Below, one piece after another: positions 55,695 to 64,000 of a stretch of 64,000 nucleotides of DNA. Source of the stretch: F23-B02 sp963625655 (GTDB lineage Bacteria > Bacillota > Clostridia > Oscillospirales > Oscillospiraceae). A program made the translations under genes and the position numbers. The notes below the pieces were generated by a model, which saw nothing but the letters and a program-made list of their open reading frames with translations, ran no database searches and was not told the origin of the DNA. Every line of letters begins with the position of its first letter. Positions within the stretch are counted from its first letter, which is position 1. The stretch spans positions 1 through 64,000 of the forward strand of contig CAVFTS010000004.1 of NCBI GenBank assembly GCA_963625655.1, in the 5' to 3' direction.

Positions 55695-58600
55695 ATGAAA
55701 AAACGCATCCTTAGCCTCGTGCTGACGCTTGTGCTGATACTCAGCCTTGTGCCGGCCCCGGCAATTGCGGTATATGATACCGCTGCCGTCGGCGACTGCA
55801 CGATAACCTCTCAGCCGAAGGACGTCACCGTAAACCCCGGTCAGACGGCGACCTTCACCATAGCGGCGACGAATCCGAACAGTACGAATCTCAAGTACAT
55901 CTGGTTCGATGCCGACAAGGTGAACGTTGACGATCTTGACTTCAAGGATCTGAGTGCCACGATCGACAAGATCAAGGCGGCAAAGCTCGGCGAGGGTAAA
56001 TCGCTGAGACTTACAAACGTGACCGAGGAGTCCGACGGACTGCGTGTGCGCTGTGCGGTGTACTATGAGAAAACCGTACTCGTAGTGACCGTTCCCAAGG
56101 ATCTGACCTTCAGTGACGCTGCGGTGCTGCACGTTAACGCAAAGGCGTGCGACGAGCATACGCTCAGCTTCGTTCCCGCAACGGAGGCGACCTGTGCAGC
56201 GGAGGGCAACCTCCCGTACTACCGCTGCTCCGTCTGCGGAAGGTGCTACATCGACGAGGAAGCAAAGTGCGAGACCACGGTTGCGGAATGCACCATTGCG
56301 GTGCTTAACACCCACGCCGAGGTCGTTCACGTCGATGCGTCGGTGCCGACCTGCGCCGAGGCGGAACTTAAAGAGCATTACACCTGTCTTATCTGCGGCA
56401 AGCTGTTTTCGGACGCAGATGGTAAGACCGAGATAACTGCCGACTCCATAGAGCTTGCAAAAGACCCCGCAAACCACACGAACCTTGCGGAGGTGGAGGC
56501 AAAGAACGCCACCTGCTGCGAAAAGGGCAGCGTTCACCACTGGTACTGCGACGGCTGCGGTAAATATTACTCCGATGCCGAGGGCAAGACCGAGATGAAG
56601 CATTCGGAGACCGAACTCGACAAGGACTCCGCAAATCATACTGATCTTACCGAGTATAAGGCGAAGGCAGCAAGCTGCACCGCTCCCGGCAATATCCGCT
56701 ACTGGTACTGTGACGGCTGCGGCAACTACTATTCCGACGCCGCCGGCAAGAACGAAATAAAGAAGAGCGACACCGTGCTGGCTCAGCTCAAGCACGACTA
56801 TCAGTGGGTTGCCATAAGCGAGGACGGCGTTGAGTACCATGCCCGCAAATGCTCCGTGTGCGGCGGTCTTACCGACACGGGAAGTCACACAGGCGGCACC
56901 GCCTACTGCTCCGGCAAGGCGGTCTGCGAGACCTGCGAATTCGAGTACGGCAAAACGGACGCAAATACCCACGTCAATACCGAGCTTCGCAATTTCGTCG
57001 CTCCCACTCCCGACTCCGAGGGCTACTCCGGCGACCTTTATTGTCTCGACTGCGGCGTGCTGGTGGAGCAGGGTCATATGACCGACAGAAGCTGCGCTCA
57101 TGTGCTGAGCAAGGTCGAAGCAAAGGAAGCGACCTGCCGGGAGGAGGGCAACATCGAATATTGGCGCTGCGAGCACTGCAACGTTCGCTTCTCCGACGAA
57201 AACGGTGAAAACGAGATAAGTGCGGACGATACCGTTATCGCAAAGGCAAGCCACAGCTACGTTTGGAAGACCACGTCGCTCACCCATCAGCGGGTCTGCA
57301 AGTGGTGCGAGACGGCAGAGCCGCTCTTTGAAACGCCCAAGGCACACACGATGTCGGGCGCAGAGCCTACCTGTCACAGCGGTGACTACTGCCTCATCTG
57401 CGGCTATGACGACGGACAGAGAGACGCTTCAAAGCACGACGGCGGCACCGAGGTTCGGGGAGCATATGAGCCCCAAGGCGACGAGCCCGGCTACACCGGC
57501 GATACCTACTGCCTCGGCTGCGGCGAGATAACCCGGCGTGGCAGAGAGTATTACACCGCCTGCTCCGGCGGCTGCGCATCGACTCTGTATTACGTTGCCG
57601 CAACTCCCCGTACCTGCTATGAGGACGGTGTTAAGGAGCATTTCGTCTGCACCGTCTGCGGAAACCTGTACCTTGACGCAAAGGCGACAGTCCCGACCGA
57701 TGAGGCGGGCATAGTCGACAAATGCACCGGTCACGAGCTGCACCCCGGCAAGGATGCGATAAGCGCAAAGTCACTTTTGGATCTGCTCAACTCTGCGGGC
57801 TTTACCGAACTCACCATGCAGGAAGTTATCGACATTATAAAGAATGCGACCTCCGGCGGCGGTATATCCGGCAGCATCACCGTTGAGGACTTCCTCAAGA
57901 ACGTCCACATGAAGGACATCGACCACTGCTCCGACGACGAGTACCATTGGCTGGGCTGCCGGCTCTGCGGCAAGACCCTTGCGGATCTGCGTCCGGAGCT
58001 TGAGGAAAACGGCATAATCATCAGCGACGCATGGTACGAGATCGGCGCAAGGGAAGCGCACAGCGGCGGCACCGCAAGCTGCAAGGAAAAGGCAATATGC
58101 ACCGAGTGCGGCGATTCTTACGGTGCTCTGAGCGATCACAGATACGATGTCGTGGTCACTCCCGCAAGCTGCACCAAGGGCGGCTACACCACCCACGTCT
58201 GCAACATCTGCGATGAAAAGTACATAAGCGACGAGACCCCCGCAACGGGTCACAGCATCGTCAAGGGTAAATGCACCGGCTGCGGTCAGTATTTCCAAAA
58301 CCCCTTCTATGACGTCAAACACGGCGACAGTTTCTACACCGCCGTCATGTGGGCGTACACCTTTGTACCGCAGATAACCTCCGGCGTTACGGACAATTAC
58401 TTCATGCCCTACAACTCCTGCACGAGAGGCCAGGTCGTGACCTTCCTCTGGCGTGCTGCGGGCCGTCCCGAGCCCAAGAATACGACAAACATATTCTCCG
58501 ACGTCTCCTCGACCGGACGCTGCGCACCCTTCTACACAGCTATCCTTTGGGCAACCGAGGAAGGGATAACCAACGGCTACGGCGACGGAACCTTCCAGCC

Positions 58601-58859
58601 GCACAAGACCGTGAGCCGTGCGGAGTTTGTGACCTTCCTGTGGCGCTATTTCGGAAAGCCCGCCGCTTCGACGGGAGAGAACCCATTCGTTGACGTGAGC
58701 GACAGCAGCGTGTTCTGCCCGGCGATACTTTGGGCATACGGCTGCGGCATCACAACGGGCTATGATGAAACTCATTTCAAGCCCGGACAGCAGTGCAACC
58801 GTTGGCAGGTGGTCATGTTCCTGTACAGGGCGATCGGTGAAGGCAAGGCATACGCATAA
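55695..58859 (+). CDS. Large secreted protein with Ig-like domain, Cys-pair repeats and three SLH domains
   Basis: 1054 residues. Signal peptide 1-26 (MKKRILSLVLTLVLILSLVPAPAIA). Ig-like domain about 33-155 (TVNPGQTATFTIAA). From about 160 to 870 there are about ten repeats of 50-70 residues around two CxxC pairs, with consensus ATCxxxGNIxYWxCxxCGxxYSD and GKTEI. C-terminal three SLH domains (about 870-1050: FYDVKHGDSFYTAVMWA, ITNGYGDGTFQP, GITTGYDE) bind secondary wall polymers. The start has AAGGAGACGG. It is followed by a coiled-coil gene. The ligand of the repeats is unknown; zinc or disulfide bonds may hold them. Confidence 0.88.
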   Translation: MKKRILSLVLTLVLILSLVPAPAIAVYDTAAVGDCTITSQPKDVTVNPGQTATFTIAATNPNSTNLKYIWFDADKVNVDDLDFKDLSATIDKIKAAKLGEGKSLRLTNVTEESDGLRVRCAVYYEKTVLVVTVPKDLTFSDAAVLHVNAKACDEHTLSFVPATEATCAAEGNLPYYRCSVCGRCYIDEEAKCETTVAECTIAVLNTHAEVVHVDASVPTCAEAELKEHYTCLICGKLFSDADGKTEITADSIELAKDPANHTNLAEVEAKNATCCEKGSVHHWYCDGCGKYYSDAEGKTEMKHSETELDKDSANHTDLTEYKAKAASCTAPGNIRYWYCDGCGNYYSDAAGKNEIKKSDTVLAQLKHDYQWVAISEDGVEYHARKCSVCGGLTDTGSHTGGTAYCSGKAVCETCEFEYGKTDANTHVNTELRNFVAPTPDSEGYSGDLYCLDCGVLVEQGHMTDRSCAHVLSKVEAKEATCREEGNIEYWRCEHCNVRFSDENGENEISADDTVIAKASHSYVWKTTSLTHQRVCKWCETAEPLFETPKAHTMSGAEPTCHSGDYCLICGYDDGQRDASKHDGGTEVRGAYEPQGDEPGYTGDTYCLGCGEITRRGREYYTACSGGCASTLYYVAATPRTCYEDGVKEHFVCTVCGNLYLDAKATVPTDEAGIVDKCTGHELHPGKDAISAKSLLDLLNSAGFTELTMQEVIDIIKNATSGGGISGSITVEDFLKNVHMKDIDHCSDDEYHWLGCRLCGKTLADLRPELEENGIIISDAWYEIGAREAHSGGTASCKEKAICTECGDSYGALSDHRYDVVVTPASCTKGGYTTHVCNICDEKYISDETPATGHSIVKGKCTGCGQYFQNPFYDVKHGDSFYTAVMWAYTFVPQITSGVTDNYFMPYNSCTRGQVVTFLWRAAGRPEPKNTTNIFSDVSSTGRCAPFYTAILWATEEGITNGYGDGTFQPHKTVSRAEFVTFLWRYFGKPAASTGENPFVDVSDSSVFCPAILWAYGCGITTGYDETHFKPGQQCNRWQVVMFLYRAIGEGKAYA

Positions 58860-58886
58860 AGCAAATCAGAGCAAGGAGTATTATAT

Positions 58887-59345
58887 ATGAGAAACGATTC
58901 ATTAAACCTTTCCAAGAACGAAATGATAATGGTCATGCATGACCAAGAGCAGGAGATCGAGAAGCTCAAGGCTCAGGTGAACGAGCTTCAGGCAAAGCTC
59001 GACAACTACGAGATAAAAATCTCAAATGCCGGAAGCCTTGCCGAGGCGTCGGCGCAGATAAACGACCTGTTCGTTGCGGCTCAGGCGACGGTTGACACCT
59101 ATATCGAGAACATGAAAAAGAAGGAGGCACGCTCCGATGAGGCTCTTGCCGAGGTCGAGCGCCAGTCCAACGAGATCATTGCCGAGGCGGAAGCCGTTGC
59201 GCAGAAGCGTCTTGAGGCGGCGGATGCCGAGATTGAGGAGAAGTGGGCGGTCATCGAGAGCAGACTGCTTGTCATGTACGATTCTCACAAGGGTCTTAAA
59301 GAGCTTGTAGAGTCCGGCATATTCACGATCCCCGGTACTAAATAA
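58887..59345 (+). CDS. Coiled-coil cytoplasmic protein of unknown function
   Basis: 152 residues, highly charged. Coiled coil about 15-55 (DQEQEIEKLKAQVNELQAKL), a mid region with AGSLAEASAQINDLF, then a second coiled coil about 85-135. No TM. DivIVA/GpsB-like composition, but the DivIVA N-terminal signature is absent. AAGGAG precedes ATG. It is 27 bp after the SLH gene with no terminator between, so it is co-transcribed with it. Confidence 0.78.
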   Translation: MRNDSLNLSKNEMIMVMHDQEQEIEKLKAQVNELQAKLDNYEIKISNAGSLAEASAQINDLFVAAQATVDTYIENMKKKEARSDEALAEVERQSNEIIAEAEAVAQKRLEAADAEIEEKWAVIESRLLVMYDSHKGLKELVESGIFTIPGTK

Positions 59346-59363
59346 GAACAATTGCGCATAGAG

Positions 59364-59399
59364 TATACCCGACATCTTCGGATGTCGGGTATATTTTTT
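59364..59399 (+). terminator. terminator after the coiled-coil gene
   Basis: TATACCCGACATC-TTCG-GATGTCGGGTATA stem followed by TTTTTTTA. Confidence 0.9.
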
Positions 59400-59482
59400 A
59401 CACAATAAGCAAGGTTGACGTTGTGAAGTTGCACAAAAATCCATAAAATAACTGAACGAAATATAGAAAATGTATAAATCAA

Positions 59483-59511
59483 TTGACTTATCATGTAAAT
59501 AAAGATAAAAT
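59483..59511 (+). promoter_or_regulatory. sigma-A promoter of dehydratase-like locus 1
   Basis: TTGACT, 17-nt spacer, TAAAAT; 54 bp before the first ATG. Confidence 0.78.
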
Positions 59512-59564
59512 GTTAACAAGCATTATTTTAGGGGAATGCAAAAAATATGAATGGGGGAATAACT

Positions 59565-60761
59565 ATGAGAGACCTGAAGTATTTGACTTACTTTGAAAAC
59601 CTCCTGCAGGAAGCTAATAATGAGTTGATAGATCAGGCCAAGAAGGACGGGAAGATCTGCGTCGCATATGTCTGCGAGAACACGCCGGAGCCGCTGATGA
59701 ATCTCGGCAACGCATTCGGTGTGCGCCTGTTCGCACCGAACACCGGCTCAATGGACGTTGCGACCTACTACTTGACAAGCCTCCTGTGCGAGACGTCGAA
59801 GGCATTGCTTGAACGTGCCATTGAGGGCGGATTCAATTTTGCCGACTGCGTTATCGCCCCCGACGGCTGTACCATGATGAACCGCTGCGTCGAGAATATG
59901 GAGCTGCTCAGAACCATGGGCGAGGGGAACGACAGCTTCTTTCATGAGTACATGGAGATCCCGCTCAAGGCGGATGAGAACGGCGTAAACCTCCTTGTTT
60001 TGCAGTGCAAGAACCACATTCTGAAGCCGCTGCACGAGAAGTACGGCATTGACATTTCCGATGCGTCGATAAGAAAGGCGGTCGAGGAGCATAACGAGGT
60101 CTGCCGGATAATCCGTGAGATAGGCGATATGCGCAAGGAGAAAAAGCCGAGAATAACCGGATACGAGTTCCATGTGCTGACGCTTGCTACATACGTTGCG
60201 CCAAAGTATCTGCTTATAGATAAGCTCAGAGAGACACTCGAAGAGCTTAAAACGAGAAAGCCGGACGATACGGAATACCGTGCGAGGGTCGCCGTCGTGG
60301 GCTCCGAGGTGGACGACATCGGCTTTATAAAGGTCATCGAGGACACGGGTGCTTACGTTTGCGCAGACCGCTTCTGCTTCGGCTCACTCCCCGGCAGAGA
60401 CGTCATCGAGCTTAACGACGAGGAGGATGCCCTCATTCAGCTTTGCCGCAGCTACGTTTACCGGGGTCAGTGTCCCAGAGTTATGAATATGGAAAAGGTC
60501 TACGGCCGCAAGGCGTATGTAAACGACATTGCCAAGGAGTACGGCGCAGACGGCATCATATACGAGCAGATAAAGTTCTGCGATCCGTGGGCATACGAAA
60601 AGACCATCGGCTCCGTCATGCTGCATGACGACTACGGCTATCCCGTGCTGTCCGTTGACAGACCGTACAATATCAGTTCCTCCGTCGGACAGATGCGTAC
60701 CCGTGTACAGGCGTTTGTCGAGAGCATTGAAATCAAGAGGCTTCAGGGAGGTGCAAAATAA
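59565..60761 (+). CDS. 2-hydroxyacyl-CoA dehydratase-like protein, short subunit, locus 1
   Basis: 398 residues, HgdB/BcrBC-like D-component family (PF06050). N-terminus MRDLKYLTYFENLLQEANNE, then PEPLMNLGNAFGVRLFAP, CVIAPDGCTMMNRC (cluster Cys candidates), VHNEVC-type EHNEVCRIIREIGDMRK, VAVVGSEVDD and YVCADRFCFGSLPGR. About half identical by eye to the gene at 62749. Substrate unknown; the family dehydrates 2-hydroxyacyl-CoA or reduces aryl-CoA using an activator ATPase, not seen here. GGGGGAAT precedes ATG. Confidence 0.87.
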   Translation: MRDLKYLTYFENLLQEANNELIDQAKKDGKICVAYVCENTPEPLMNLGNAFGVRLFAPNTGSMDVATYYLTSLLCETSKALLERAIEGGFNFADCVIAPDGCTMMNRCVENMELLRTMGEGNDSFFHEYMEIPLKADENGVNLLVLQCKNHILKPLHEKYGIDISDASIRKAVEEHNEVCRIIREIGDMRKEKKPRITGYEFHVLTLATYVAPKYLLIDKLRETLEELKTRKPDDTEYRARVAVVGSEVDDIGFIKVIEDTGAYVCADRFCFGSLPGRDVIELNDEEDALIQLCRSYVYRGQCPRVMNMEKVYGRKAYVNDIAKEYGADGIIYEQIKFCDPWAYEKTIGSVMLHDDYGYPVLSVDRPYNISSSVGQMRTRVQAFVESIEIKRLQGGAK

Positions 60762-62350
60762 TGAAGAAGGCAGAGACCGTATATAACAGCAAAAAAAGAA
60801 AGGGCGATAAGCAATTAGGCGTCCTGTTTAACGGAGGCAAGGTTCGCCGCCGCCGTGAGTGGAGAGGACTTAAAGATACGCTGTACGATTTCAGCCGTTG
60901 GCTGTATCTGTGGGGTATCATGGCTGATGCGTCCGTGAGCCGAGGCTTCGTCCAGGGTATGTTCCGCTACAGATGGATGGCAAACTACCTTGCCGTTCCG
61001 CATATGCTGGACAAATTCACCATGGGTATGCGTGACGAGCCTCTGCGCATTACGCACACCGCAATGGACTTCGTCGTAAAGGACGTCGCACAGTGCATTA
61101 AAAACTGTGTACGCGGTGACCGACGGACCGGTAAGGACAAGGCGTATTCCGACAACTGCGTTCTGACCGACGAGAATGCGATGACCGCATTTATGATGGG
61201 CTTCCCGATGCTCAATGCGATACTGCGTGAGGTGCCGTGTATGTTCTCGGCAAACCTCTTAAACCAGTACTCCGCAATGCATTATCTCGACGTTGCGCAG
61301 GAGCACGGCATTCCCGGAGACGTTTGCCCTATGCCTGAGGCGGAAGCGGGTATGTCCATAGACGACGACTTCCCCGTGCTCGGCAAGATTGCCGTTCAGG
61401 TCAACACGACCTGCGACGGCTCACTCATGGGCAACGGTCTTATCGCAAAGCGCCTTGAGCGTGAGTACGGCATAAAGACATTCCAGCTCGTGGCTCCCAT
61501 GCGCCACAAGGAGGAGGACGTTCAGGAGTACGCCGCACAGGACATCAAGAACGCCATTGCCTTTATCGAGGAAAACATGGGCGTCAAGTGGGATTGGAAG
61601 GCATACTTTGAGTGTGCGAAGCGTGTCAATCAGACCACCCGTGACCGTTGGGAGTGGCTGGAGATAAACAGCACCAACTACCCACAGTTTATCGGTGCCG
61701 TGTTCTCGCTTTACAATGACACAAACTATATGGGCAATTGCGGCAGATCGGCAGCGTTCCCACCCATAAACGAGAAGATAATGAAGCTTGTCCGTCAGGG
61801 CTACGAGAGAAAGACCATGATGGCGCCGGAGTACCGCCACAGATGTATAGTTTGGGGCGTGCAGCCGCAGTACGTCATTGATATGCTCTACTGGATGATC
61901 AACTGCTGGGGCGTCGTGCCGCTGACCGATATGCTGTCCATGGTCATTGACAAGGAGATCGCCGAGGAGGATACGCCCGAAAACAGAGAGCAGGCGTATT
62001 ACGACATGGCGTATCTCAACGAGAATATGATAATGCGCAACCGCACACACGGCGGCTACAAGGTACTCGTCGACGAGCTTTGGGAGCTGTGCGAGAGAAT
62101 GAACGCCGACATGGTAATGATGTGGGAGCACATGTCCTGCAAGGCGCTCACCGGTATGCACGGTCAGTTTGAGGAGCAGGCGAGAGAGCGGGGCATCCAC
62201 CTCGTCTGGGTCTGCCACGACCTCTGCGACCCCAGAGTTTACACCCGTCAGGCGATCCGTGACCAGTTCAACGAGTATATGCGCACCGTCATGCGTGAGG
62301 AACCGCTTGACCCGTCGATAGAAGTACAGCCCGACGACAACGCATGGTAA
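60761..62350 (+). CDS. 2-hydroxyacyl-CoA dehydratase-like protein, long subunit, locus 1
   Basis: 529 residues, same superfamily but longer. Cys-containing blocks VNTTCDGSLMGNGLIAKRL, NYMGNCGRSAAFPP, WEHMSCKALTGMHGQFE and CHDLCDPRVYTRQAI. N-terminal about 60 residues are basic. It overlaps the short-subunit stop by one base (TAATG), so a heterodimer is likely. Not a radical enzyme by itself. A counterpart begins at 63962 in locus 2. Confidence 0.85.
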   Translation: MKKAETVYNSKKRKGDKQLGVLFNGGKVRRRREWRGLKDTLYDFSRWLYLWGIMADASVSRGFVQGMFRYRWMANYLAVPHMLDKFTMGMRDEPLRITHTAMDFVVKDVAQCIKNCVRGDRRTGKDKAYSDNCVLTDENAMTAFMMGFPMLNAILREVPCMFSANLLNQYSAMHYLDVAQEHGIPGDVCPMPEAEAGMSIDDDFPVLGKIAVQVNTTCDGSLMGNGLIAKRLEREYGIKTFQLVAPMRHKEEDVQEYAAQDIKNAIAFIEENMGVKWDWKAYFECAKRVNQTTRDRWEWLEINSTNYPQFIGAVFSLYNDTNYMGNCGRSAAFPPINEKIMKLVRQGYERKTMMAPEYRHRCIVWGVQPQYVIDMLYWMINCWGVVPLTDMLSMVIDKEIAEEDTPENREQAYYDMAYLNENMIMRNRTHGGYKVLVDELWELCERMNADMVMMWEHMSCKALTGMHGQFEEQARERGIHLVWVCHDLCDPRVYTRQAIRDQFNEYMRTVMREEPLDPSIEVQPDDNAW

Positions 62351-62364
62351 GAAGGAGAACTAAC

Positions 62365-62535
62365 ATGAATAAATGCATCAAGATACCTCTCATGGCATTG
62401 GGCGGCGCAGGCTCGGTGTTTGCGGTGCTGTTCACCATATATTTCTTTAATCTCGACATGAAGTTTATGGCAACCTTTATTGAACCATTCCTTTCAAAAC
62501 ATTACGACAGAATGCCCCGCAATCAGTACGTCTGA
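62365..62535 (+). CDS. 56-residue single-TM protein in dehydratase-like locus 1
   Basis: Starts MNKCIKIPLMALGGAGSVFA with AAGGAG ten bases upstream. One TM at about 7-28, then LDMKFMATFIEPFLSKHYDR and the tail MPRNQYV. No homologue is recognised. 14 bp after the long subunit and before the locus terminator, so it is part of the transcription unit. Confidence 0.72.
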   Translation: MNKCIKIPLMALGGAGSVFAVLFTIYFFNLDMKFMATFIEPFLSKHYDRMPRNQYV

Positions 62536-62551
62536 CACTAAAGCACAGCAA

Positions 62552-62594
62552 GACCGACTCCTCCGGCAATGCCGGAGGGGTCGGTCGTTTCATT
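62552..62594 (+). terminator. terminator of dehydratase-like locus 1
   Basis: GACCGACTCCTCCGGC-AAT-GCCGGAGGGGTCGGTC stem followed by GTTTCATTTT. Confidence 0.85.
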
Positions 62595-62684
62595 TTCGCC
62601 TGAATGTTTTGACATAGCGTGTTGTAAAATATGCACAAATAGGCAGCAGGTTAATAGACAATACGGCGAAAAATTACAAACGAA

Positions 62685-62712
62685 TTGACATTCAATGTCA
62701 TGGTGATAAAAT
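62685..62712 (+). promoter_or_regulatory. sigma-A promoter of dehydratase-like locus 2
   Basis: TTGACA, 16-nt spacer, TAAAAT; 37 bp before the first ATG. Confidence 0.8.
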
Positions 62713-62748
62713 AATTACATAGGCTATTTAAGCATAGGGGGAGTAATA

Positions 62749-63948
62749 ATGAGAGATTTAAAGCATCTTATCTACTTTGAGAACCTCTTGCAGGAGGCGA
62801 ATAACGAGCTTGTAAAGCAGGCCGTCGCCGAGGGCAAGAAGGCGCTTGCCTACAACTGCTCGTACATACCCGAACCGTTGCTCGACATCGAGGGCTGCTT
62901 CGGTGTCAGGCTCCGTGCGCCCGGCTGCACCAATCCCGACCTTGCGACCTACTACATGACCAACCGCTCATGCCCGTACTCCAAGAGTATCCTTGAGCGT
63001 GCCTTTGAGGGAGGCTACAACTTTCTCTCCGCACTGGTAGGTCAGGAATGCTGCACCACAATGAACCGCATGGAGCAGTATTTTGAATATTGCAAGATCA
63101 TTCCGAACGAAAAGTTCTTCGTCAGCTGCATAGACATGCCGGTCAAGAAGGGCGAGTGGTACGCAGGATACTTCCGCCGTCAGATTGAGCAGAAGGTCAT
63201 AGCGCCGTTTTCCGAGGTTTACGGCATTGACTTTTCCGAGGAAAAGATACTGGAAGCGATAGAACGCCATAACGAGCTGTGCCGTATAATCACCGAGATC
63301 GGCGATATGCGCAAGGCGGAAAACCCCGTTATCACCGGTTATGAGTTCCATGTCATCCAGCTCGTGAGCCAGACCTGCCCGAAGTATCTCATCATGGATA
63401 AGCTCCGTGAAACGCTTGAGGAGCTTAAAGTGAGGAAGCCGGACGCAAAGTCACCGTACCGCACGAGGGTCATGCTCGTCGGCTCGGAGATCGACGATCC
63501 CGAATTTACGAAGCTCATCGAGATGTGCGGAGCATACGTCTGTGCCGACCGTTACTGCTTCGGTTCGCTGCCCGGCAGGGAGCAGATCACGGTCAGGGAG
63601 GGTCAGCATCCTCTCGATGCGCTCGCCGAGCATTATATGATGACGAACGAGTGTCCCCGCACCATGGGTACGGAGAGCATTTTGAGCCGCAGAAATTATA
63701 TGTACGACCTCGCCAAGGAATATAAGGCGGAGGGCATCATCCTTCAGAACATGAAGTTCTGCGAATACTGGGGTTACGAAAGAGCCATCGCCGCAAAGTG
63801 GCTCGCCGAGGGCCGAAATCTGCCGGAGGCGATACCGACCTGCCAGATAGAACGGGATTATGCAAATGCTGCGATAGGTCAGCTCCGAACCCGTTTCCAG
63901 GCGTTTGTGGAATCGCTTGAGATCAAGAAGATCCAGGCGCAGGACTAA
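62749..63948 (+). CDS. 2-hydroxyacyl-CoA dehydratase-like protein, short subunit, locus 2
   Basis: 399 residues, paralogue of 59565-60761 (MRDLKHLIYFENLLQEANNE; VGQECCTTMNRMEQYF; YVCADRYCFGSLPGR; GQLRTRFQAFVESLEIKK). Cys placement in the middle differs (ECCTTMNRM against GCTMMNRC), so cluster ligands or substrate may differ. GGGGGAG before ATG. Followed after 13 bp by the second partner gene. Confidence 0.87.
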   Translation: MRDLKHLIYFENLLQEANNELVKQAVAEGKKALAYNCSYIPEPLLDIEGCFGVRLRAPGCTNPDLATYYMTNRSCPYSKSILERAFEGGYNFLSALVGQECCTTMNRMEQYFEYCKIIPNEKFFVSCIDMPVKKGEWYAGYFRRQIEQKVIAPFSEVYGIDFSEEKILEAIERHNELCRIITEIGDMRKAENPVITGYEFHVIQLVSQTCPKYLIMDKLRETLEELKVRKPDAKSPYRTRVMLVGSEIDDPEFTKLIEMCGAYVCADRYCFGSLPGREQITVREGQHPLDALAEHYMMTNECPRTMGTESILSRRNYMYDLAKEYKAEGIILQNMKFCEYWGYERAIAAKWLAEGRNLPEAIPTCQIERDYANAAIGQLRTRFQAFVESLEIKKIQAQD

Positions 63949-63961
63949 GGAGGGGAAGGCT

Positions 63962-64000
63962 ATGTGGAAAAGAAAAGTCAGCTTAAAGGAACAGTACGGC
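63962..64000 (+). CDS. start of the long-subunit partner of locus 2 (cut by window edge)
   Basis: ATG 63962 with AAGGAGGGGAAGG upstream; only 13 codons (MWKRKVSLKEQYG) are in the window. By analogy with locus 1 it should be the long 2-hydroxyacyl-CoA dehydratase-like subunit; too little is visible to prove it. Confidence 0.5.
   Translation, partial: MWKRKVSLKEQYG

Noticed and set aside
55674..57377. 567-codon minus-strand open frame
   Set aside because: Antisense of the repeat region of the SLH protein gene; the plus strand has signal peptide, repeats and SLH domains.
55695..58290. Internal repeats of the SLH protein gene considered as CRISPR or mobile repeats
   Set aside because: The repetition is at protein level with variable spacing and divergent DNA, as in a multi-domain surface protein.

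Overview
The window looks like chromosome of a spore-forming, strictly anaerobic Firmicute of the class Clostridia; an Oscillospiraceae/Christensenellales-type gut lineage fits best, but this is inference. The grounds are: moderately high GC with sharp sigma-A boxes and U-tract terminators; sporulation genes (spoIIR, a spoIIQ-type LytM gene behind a textbook sigma-F promoter, spoIIID, SpoVB-like flippases); T-box and FMN riboswitches; and ferredoxin-based metabolism (NfnAB, a four-subunit 2-oxoacid:ferredoxin oxidoreductase, 2-hydroxyacyl-CoA dehydratase-like proteins). I see no phage, IS element, CRISPR array or rRNA. Almost all of the DNA is coding.

Layout. 1-3.5 kb: nfnB (cut by the window edge) and nfnA, galM, rqcP, hup. 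3.6-7.4 kb: MurJ/SpoVB-type flippase, an MBL protein with an altered metal motif, murC. 7.5-11 kb: cca, family-4 uracil-DNA glycosylase, DUF2156, GNAT. 11-14 kb: a three-gene ABC importer behind a leader that encodes a 34-residue Tyr/Phe-rich peptide and folds as a three-state attenuator. 14-24 kb: P-loop protein, pgi, D-Ala-D-Ala carboxypeptidase, AI-2E-family protein, cysteine desulfurase back-to-back with mtaB, serC-serA. 24-30 kb: YD-repeat lipoprotein, zinc-ribbon membrane protein, DUF5685 plus J-domain pair, P-loop ATPase, HAD phosphatase, SLOG protein, FMN riboswitch and ribU. 30-36 kb: a coupled operon (reduced P-type ATPase, HAD-IB phosphatase, MFS exporter, collapsed SpoVB-like pseudogene) opposite a LexA-like S24 regulator and a degenerate DUF3267 protein. 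36-48 kb: CapA-like protein, Trp T-box and trpB2, spoIIR, ispE, apgM, ComEC-like MBL protein, NUDIX, ABC1 kinase, three tRNAs, spoIIQ-type gene, dut. 48-51.5 kb: 2-oxoacid:ferredoxin oxidoreductase operon led by a P-loop protein. 51.5-59 kb: spoIIID, heterodimeric ABC exporter, large SLH surface protein, coiled-coil protein. 59-64 kb: two tandem, separately promoted, paralogous 2-hydroxyacyl-CoA dehydratase-like loci.

How the genes work together. Aromatic amino acids are sensed twice by RNA: a UGG-specifier T-box in front of stand-alone trpB2, and a ribosome-stalling Tyr/Phe leader in front of an importer of the TrpX/ABC_sub_bind class. NfnAB links NADH, NADPH and ferredoxin, the oxidoreductase makes reduced ferredoxin from 2-oxoacids, and the dehydratase-like proteins belong to a family that needs low-potential electrons. 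The sporulation genes are scattered, but at least three carry compartment-type promoters, and spoIIR seems shielded from read-through by a hairpin that contains its own promoter and its Shine-Dalgarno sequence. The most notable items are the Tyr/Phe attenuator, the P-type ATPase without an actuator domain, the spoIIR hairpin and the duplicated dehydratase loci with a 56-residue membrane protein.
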